Positions 22,312 through 27,521 of a stretch of 27,521 bases of DNA are shown in pieces. Position 1 is the first letter of the stretch. Each line of letters opens with the position of its first letter. Location: IMG/VR virus record IMGVR_UViG_3300010885_062098, positions 1 to 27,521 of that record. One strand, 5' to 3'. Source of the stretch: a virus. The position numbers were made by a program, and so were the translations under genes. The notes under the pieces were generated by a model that ran no database searches, was not told the origin of the DNA, and saw only the letters and a list, made by a program, of their open reading frames with translations.

Positions 22312-25196
22312 GTAGACAAGAGAAAAGAACCAGAATAAGAGTAGTTCCTCCAAAACTACAACTACGTGGACGAGATGCTTTGTCTGGGTCTTATCCTACA
22401 AATGTAAGATTTTCATTAGATGGCAGAACTGGAAATTACAATATTAATTATAATGATGTTCAGACTGTAGTTTTTGGTTCACGATCCAATGGAACGTCAT
22501 GGCAAGATAATATGATTGGTTATTGGACCATGCAAAGATTGGGTCCAACCGGTTCAGCAGCAGGTGGAATTACTTTTGAAGCAGAAATATCCGGTTCTCT
22601 TAGAGAGGGAACATATCCATATTTAGATTTTAATTTGGCTGACGATCCTTCAACCGCTTTTAAATTTATTGGCGTTAGTCAATCTTTTCCACATAATGGC
22701 AAAGCTTATAATGTAGATATTGATAAAGCAACTCCAAGCCAAGGAATAACTGCAAATTTTGAATTTCCATATATACAACCAAATAAATCATACGATTTTA
22801 AACCAAGCTTTAGTCCATATGGAATTATATACGATCCTGCTTCTACTGTTACAAGCATAACTCCATTGTTAGCTCAAAATATGGACTCGGATAAAAGTTT
22901 ATTTGAGTTTGCAGATGTAATAGTTCCAACTCCTGGAAAAATAGTTTATGAAAGCTTTACTTTTGCAGGTTGGTTTTATTACAACCATGATGTTAGCAAT
23001 ATATTAAATGGCATATATTTGATTACCGGGCCATGTAGAAAAAGTCCATGGAATGTCAGTAATGTAGACTATATAGCTTCTGCTACTGAGAATGTCACTC
23101 CTAACGCACTAGATTTCTCTATTTCATTCTTGAGTGGCAGCACGGCTAACAGAATGACATTGAATACAGTTGCAGTTCCAAATTTGGTCAACACTTGGTT
23201 TCATTTTGCTTTTAGTTTTGATGGAAAAACTTCTGGAGCTCCGGCTACATCAAATTCAATAAAAGTTTACATTAATGGGGAGAGAGTAGCTGTCTCGTCT
23301 TTTGGCTCTTTTGGTGCCGGATTTGACTCATACGATACAGATACTGCGATACAATATGGAATTTCTTCTGGTTATTCGTTTGCAAAAAATTCATCAGTAA
23401 CCGGTTCTATTGGCGAAATTTCGTTTTTCAATAGAGAGTTAAATTCTAATGAATTAAAAGATATATACTATTCTCAAGTTCCATGGAATAAGAAGCGTCG
23501 TGTAATAGCAGGTACCTCTATAGACCTTGATAATAACCCTTATCCAGTAGATGCTGGAGAATATATGACCACCTTCAATAGAGATGGCATGTTGGTCACC
23601 GGCTCTATTGTTAAAGGCATCGGAGACAATCAGGAGTGGGTTCATTTCTCTCCAGGTCAAGAGATGCAACCTTTCCATGATCAACTACAATACGCCGCAG
23701 ATGCCAAAGGAGCTTCTGTTGCAAATCCATTCTTTACAACCGGCAGTTCCATTTCAGACGTTGGCGAAGGATTTAGTTCTCCACTTTGGAACAAGAATAA
23801 GATTGAAATACCTATGCCAGTTGTTTCTGCATCTTCAATAGGTCCAGTAAAAGGAAAATTTAGTTCTTCACCAAGTGCTTTTGAGAATTCTTACAGCTCT
23901 CCAATGGCTTATTATAATTTTGATAGAAAGATTTGGGAGCCTATAGGAGTTGGTTTAAATTTTAATACATCCACTTTGAGAAATGCAATTGAATATATCC
24001 CAATCGGATTTTTTAACGGATTTCTTTTTACCGAAAATGTGCAGCCAATTGCAGCCCTTCATAATATAGGATATTGTGGCAGCGATTTTGGATTTCCATA
24101 TCATCCAAAATATCATGCAACAGGTTCACAAGCTATAGCTATGTCACGTTATATAACAGAACCTTTTTTATTAGAAAAGGCAATTATAACCATAGGTAGT
24201 TGTTCGTGGGAAGTTGGTTCAGTTAACCTGTCTAATGTGACTAGTAATATTACCGGCTCTATTAATACTTTCTTTTTGCTTAATCAAAGAAGAAATCAAA
24301 ATATTGAATATTCAAAAGGAATATATGCCAAAGAATATGGAGACGCTAGCGAAGCCGGAAAAATAATAAATACTAATATCCCAACTTCAATACCGCTATC
24401 AAAAGATCAATATGATGCATCAGAAACTACATACGTTGATACGGTAAGGGATATCTTAGGTTTCTCACAGATATATTCATTTGCAAGCGGTTCTTTAGCA
24501 GGAACATATCTGCAACCTTCTTCTCCAGGTATTGGATTGAGCAAAATAACAAAGACTTTAGCAGACCTAATTCCACAAACAGATAATGATATTGTTATTG
24601 AAAGTAAAGTTAGCAACATCTCAGGTTCTAATTGGAGTTTAACTAACATAGCTCTACAAATGAGCTTAGGAGTTCCTTGTTTTGGTAGCTTGCCTCCATA
24701 CAATGTAATTGGTGGAAATAGTATCGTAACAAGATACAATGGTTCGGCAATAACTACTGATTCAACTTACATTGGTTACGATGGTTCAAGGACTGGATTG
24801 AATTTAACACAACTTTCTACACAAGGGCTAGTCAACGACCTGTTTGTTGGAACCAATCTGGAACCTGCTTACACTAGTGTTGTTAGAGCTTTAACTTCTC
24901 CACGTACATCATTCAATTTTGTTGATGAAAAATATAAAGTAAATCCATATATTTTATATCCAACCGATCATTTGATAATTGGCTGTCAAGCGCCCGTAAG
25001 TATTAATCCAGTTCAATATACTACAACACATGTTGCAACGCCAGTAGCTGAATCCACATTGACATTTGGTCCGGATACAGATGAAAATCGCTATCAAATT
25101 ACCTTATATGGTAGCTACATAAAAGAAAACAAAGAGTATAACGATGGCACTAATCAGCTTTTGTCCTCAAATGGAATACATGAGGTTATAGAATAA
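22308..25196 (+). CDS. Tail/baseplate protein with a LamG-like domain
   Basis: The frame opens at ATG 22293, but ATG 22308 is chosen because it forms the ATGA overlap with the previous stop, the usual junction in this operon, with AGAGG just upstream. The product has 962 residues. Residues about 213-390 form a LamG/concanavalin-like domain: VYESFTFAGWFYYN, TWFHFAFSFDGKTSG, SIKVYINGERVAVSSFG, then GSIGEISFFNRELNSNELKD. The remaining 570 residues are beta-rich, with Gly/Ser/Asn-rich spacing and no enzymatic motif seen. Such domains in phage tails usually bind glycans. It could recognise a host surface sugar or stabilise fibres. It is not clearly homologous end to end with the large gene at 17906. 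Confidence 0.65.
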   Translation: MSRQEKRTRIRVVPPKLQLRGRDALSGSYPTNVRFSLDGRTGNYNINYNDVQTVVFGSRSNGTSWQDNMIGYWTMQRLGPTGSAAGGITFEAEISGSLREGTYPYLDFNLADDPSTAFKFIGVSQSFPHNGKAYNVDIDKATPSQGITANFEFPYIQPNKSYDFKPSFSPYGIIYDPASTVTSITPLLAQNMDSDKSLFEFADVIVPTPGKIVYESFTFAGWFYYNHDVSNILNGIYLITGPCRKSPWNVSNVDYIASATENVTPNALDFSISFLSGSTANRMTLNTVAVPNLVNTWFHFAFSFDGKTSGAPATSNSIKVYINGERVAVSSFGSFGAGFDSYDTDTAIQYGISSGYSFAKNSSVTGSIGEISFFNRELNSNELKDIYYSQVPWNKKRRVIAGTSIDLDNNPYPVDAGEYMTTFNRDGMLVTGSIVKGIGDNQEWVHFSPGQEMQPFHDQLQYAADAKGASVANPFFTTGSSISDVGEGFSSPLWNKNKIEIPMPVVSASSIGPVKGKFSSSPSAFENSYSSPMAYYNFDRKIWEPIGVGLNFNTSTLRNAIEYIPIGFFNGFLFTENVQPIAALHNIGYCGSDFGFPYHPKYHATGSQAIAMSRYITEPFLLEKAIITIGSCSWEVGSVNLSNVTSNITGSINTFFLLNQRRNQNIEYSKGIYAKEYGDASEAGKIINTNIPTSIPLSKDQYDASETTYVDTVRDILGFSQIYSFASGSLAGTYLQPSSPGIGLSKITKTLADLIPQTDNDIVIESKVSNISGSNWSLTNIALQMSLGVPCFGSLPPYNVIGGNSIVTRYNGSAITTDSTYIGYDGSRTGLNLTQLSTQGLVNDLFVGTNLEPAYTSVVRALTSPRTSFNFVDEKYKVNPYILYPTDHLIIGCQAPVSINPVQYTTTHVATPVAESTLTFGPDTDENRYQITLYGSYIKENKEYNDGTNQLLSSNGIHEVIE

Positions 25197-25197
25197 T

Positions 25198-27521
25198 ATG
25201 CCTATATTTGATCAATTTGAAACCGAGACTTATGTTAGCTATTCCGGTTCCTATACGGATAGGATATTCTACGGTTCTATAAAAGAAAACAGCTATTCAA
25301 CAGCCAGGAGTACTATAGCTCTTAAGACAACTGGAATTGTTTCTTCGTCTTTTTATCAAAAAGACATAAGCAGATCTGAACAATTTGGCTATGTTTTTGG
25401 AGATTATATACCTTCAAAATCACAAAACGGAAATCTTAAATTATTTAGTGTTAATGAACTAATATACAATTCATTAACTCCATCTCCTGTAAGTATTGTA
25501 AAAGCAAATAGTCAGTTAATTCCATATTTACAAACCACTTCAAGCTGGAAGCAGATATTTTCTGCAAGCTTAGATGCGGCACCGAAGTTAGATCGAACAA
25601 GCTTAACTGAAGATAGCGCACATATATTTTTAACGGCTCAAGGAACAAATATTCCTGTGCCAAATGCGTTAAACAATAATATATTGACGGTTCCAGTTAA
25701 TTCTTTTACAAATATAATCTGGCTATATCAATATCCTTTTCAATCTAAATTTAAGAAATTAGAAAAATATTTCGGCACCGCACTTGATAACATAAGTATA
25801 GAAACCGACATATATAGTAGTAGTTTCTATAGTCCTCCATTTCAGACAAATAATTTAGGTTCTTTGTTTTATGCATATGGAGACGGGACGTTTAAACGTT
25901 ATACGCAATATTCTCAAATGTGGTTGGGTCTTGGATCTAAAACCAGTTTGCCATCTAATATAGCGCACAAGCACGTATATACAAAATCCTATAATCCATT
26001 ACAAAAAGTATACATGAGCAACTATTCTGGGTCCGTAAATCCAGCTTATGTCGCTTTTGGAGAAAATGGAACAATATTAACAAGCTCAAATGGACTATCT
26101 CATACGTGGGAAACCATTTCTTCGATACATGAACCCGCCAGCTCTAGCGCCATTTCACCAAATGCATTTAATTTGCCAATGAAAATAGATAGTTGGCCAC
26201 CATCATTGTATAACGAAGGACAAGGAATTATACCGATATATGCTGCCACAACCGGTTCAATAAGAGATGCATTGCCTATAGCATATAATTCGGCATTAAT
26301 AAATACAAATGGCAGTCATTTGCAATGGCTTTTAATTGTTGAAGCAATCGATTCGAATGGAAATAGAAGAGGTAAATTAGTAAGGACCAAATCATCCAGA
26401 TGGGGAAATAAAATTCCTTCAATAGATGATTGGGAGCTGGTTAATTTAGACAAAGAATTCAACATGGGATCGGGCGCAACAACCCCAATTGATATTGATT
26501 TATATTCTTTTGCTACTAAAAATCCTGCTGGGCAAAATATAACTTCCACAATTCAGCAAATATTTGTTGTTGGCAAGGTAGATATATATGATGAATTTGG
26601 CACTACAAGAAGCACGAGTGCTTTAATAGGTGTCGGAGGAAATGATGGTGCTTCTGCGTATGCAAGCTGCGCTGCAAATACATTTACAAGAAATACTTCT
26701 GGACAGGCTGATAGACCAGATACTATATGGTTTTCTACCACGTGCGGAAAATGGAACGATAGAACTGGGACATTCCCTTATAGTTGGGTTTGTGGTTTAG
26801 ATTGTTCTACTTCATCCCCGACCGGTTCTGGTTATATTGCTCGGTCATTTAGCTCAAATGGTAGTGCTACAACAGATACGTATACTCATATTAATCTTGG
26901 AAATATTTGGACAAACCAGGATGATGTTCCTCCATTATATTCAATAGCATATTCTCATATTAGTGGTGCTCTTGGATTAGGAAGCAACAGAACTGTGCTT
27001 TGCGTTGGTGCTAGTGGCACGATATTAAAAAACACAAACGGCGGAACGTCGAGCGGCGATTGGCTTAAAAAAACGCCAGATAACGGTTATGCTGGCACTT
27101 TTGTTGATGTTAAGAAAATATACTCTCTTAATTCAAGTCAGGGCTTAGAAGCATATGATTGGGTAATCGTTGGAGACGATGGAGAAATACAAATCAGCTC
27201 TGATGATGGCAACAACTGGGTAAGTTTAAGAACAGATGGAAGCGACTTGGACTACCCAAATAGGATATCCGGTTCATCTGGATTAGGAAATGTAATATAC
27301 TCCAGTCAAACATATGGTTCTGGCTCTAAGAATGTTGTATATACGTCAACAAACAGAAATAACTCTTTTAGAAGCTATTATGCTGGTTCTATAGAAAAAA
27401 CATTAGTTAAAAACGTGAGCAACGTTACAATACCACCATTTACAATGGCTGTTGGCGGCGTAACAACTCATGATTTCAATGAAAAGCAATTCAATCCTCC
27501 AGTTCTAATTCCGGCAGTTAG
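25198..27521 (+). CDS. Tail protein with BNR/Ycf48-like propeller repeats, 3'-truncated by window edge
   Basis: An open frame from ATG 25198 to the right edge without a stop: 774 complete codons plus two bases. The previous gene ends one base before (TAATATG). The N-terminal 250 residues are unrecognised. Later come several propeller-type repeats: AFGENGTILTSSNGLSHTW (about 284-302), VGASGTILKNTNGG (about 603-616) and VGDDGEIQISSDDGNNW (about 658-674). The last carries a full Asp-box (S-x-D-x-G-x-x-W). These resemble the BNR and Ycf48-like blades that bind sugars or scaffold proteins. No sialidase active-site set was found, so binding rather than cleavage is favoured. It is the third consecutive candidate for surface recognition and may be the fibre or adhesin proper. 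Confidence 0.6.
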   Translation, partial: MPIFDQFETETYVSYSGSYTDRIFYGSIKENSYSTARSTIALKTTGIVSSSFYQKDISRSEQFGYVFGDYIPSKSQNGNLKLFSVNELIYNSLTPSPVSIVKANSQLIPYLQTTSSWKQIFSASLDAAPKLDRTSLTEDSAHIFLTAQGTNIPVPNALNNNILTVPVNSFTNIIWLYQYPFQSKFKKLEKYFGTALDNISIETDIYSSSFYSPPFQTNNLGSLFYAYGDGTFKRYTQYSQMWLGLGSKTSLPSNIAHKHVYTKSYNPLQKVYMSNYSGSVNPAYVAFGENGTILTSSNGLSHTWETISSIHEPASSSAISPNAFNLPMKIDSWPPSLYNEGQGIIPIYAATTGSIRDALPIAYNSALINTNGSHLQWLLIVEAIDSNGNRRGKLVRTKSSRWGNKIPSIDDWELVNLDKEFNMGSGATTPIDIDLYSFATKNPAGQNITSTIQQIFVVGKVDIYDEFGTTRSTSALIGVGGNDGASAYASCAANTFTRNTSGQADRPDTIWFSTTCGKWNDRTGTFPYSWVCGLDCSTSSPTGSGYIARSFSSNGSATTDTYTHINLGNIWTNQDDVPPLYSIAYSHISGALGLGSNRTVLCVGASGTILKNTNGGTSSGDWLKKTPDNGYAGTFVDVKKIYSLNSSQGLEAYDWVIVGDDGEIQISSDDGNNWVSLRTDGSDLDYPNRISGSSGLGNVIYSSQTYGSGSKNVVYTSTNRNNSFRSYYAGSIEKTLVKNVSNVTIPPFTMAVGGVTTHDFNEKQFNPPVLIPAV

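Noticed and set aside
1-27521. tRNA genes, CRISPR arrays, transposases, integrase or attachment sites
   Set aside because: None was found by reading; non-coding gaps are all under 250 bases and hold no cloverleaf or repeat-spacer pattern.

Overview
The window looks like a piece of an AT-rich tailed-phage genome, most likely a T4-like (contractile-tail, myovirus-type) phage. All confident genes are on the + strand. They are packed tightly, with ATGA or TAATG stop/start overlaps at several junctions, and the right two thirds encode recognisable baseplate and tail proteins (gp5-like hub, gp25-like and gp6-like wedge). No tRNA, rRNA, insertion sequence or CRISPR array was found. The host cannot be named from the sequence; many starts carry Shine-Dalgarno-like AGGA/GGAG sites.

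Region 1 (1-9280) is a glycan and nucleotide-sugar island. It opens with a 5'-truncated SAM methyltransferase. A DxD glycosyltransferase-like protein, a GT-B-like protein, a divergent SDR-type sugar epimerase/dehydratase and two further SAM methyltransferase-like proteins follow. Then come GDP-L-fucose synthase (fcl), GDP-mannose 4,6-dehydratase (gmd), two GT-B glycosyltransferases that look distantly related, and a small membrane-anchored protein. Gmd and Fcl together turn GDP-mannose into GDP-L-fucose. The transferases and methylases could attach and cap sugars on virion proteins, host envelope glycans or another acceptor.

Region 2 (9252-11946) holds a sigma-region-2-like protein that may be a gp55-type late sigma factor, an unrecognised small helical protein, and a 430-residue protein with motifs of the DNA/RNA ligase nucleotidyltransferase superfamily.

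Region 3 (11994-end) is the tail/baseplate module. It holds a gp5-like hub/spike protein without an evident lysozyme domain, a small Ala/Gly-rich protein, a gp25-like and a gp6-like wedge protein, and a DNRLRE-like structural protein. A very large protein with two LamG-like domains follows, then an unknown structural protein, another LamG-containing protein, and a protein with BNR/Ycf48-like propeller repeats that runs off the right edge. These last proteins are candidates for surface binding.

The most striking observation is in the large LamG gene. Its ORF stops at a TGA at 21143-21145, but the same frame continues for 63 more codons that read like the missing C-terminus of the protein family. 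The gene is therefore either read through, freshly broken, or mis-sequenced.
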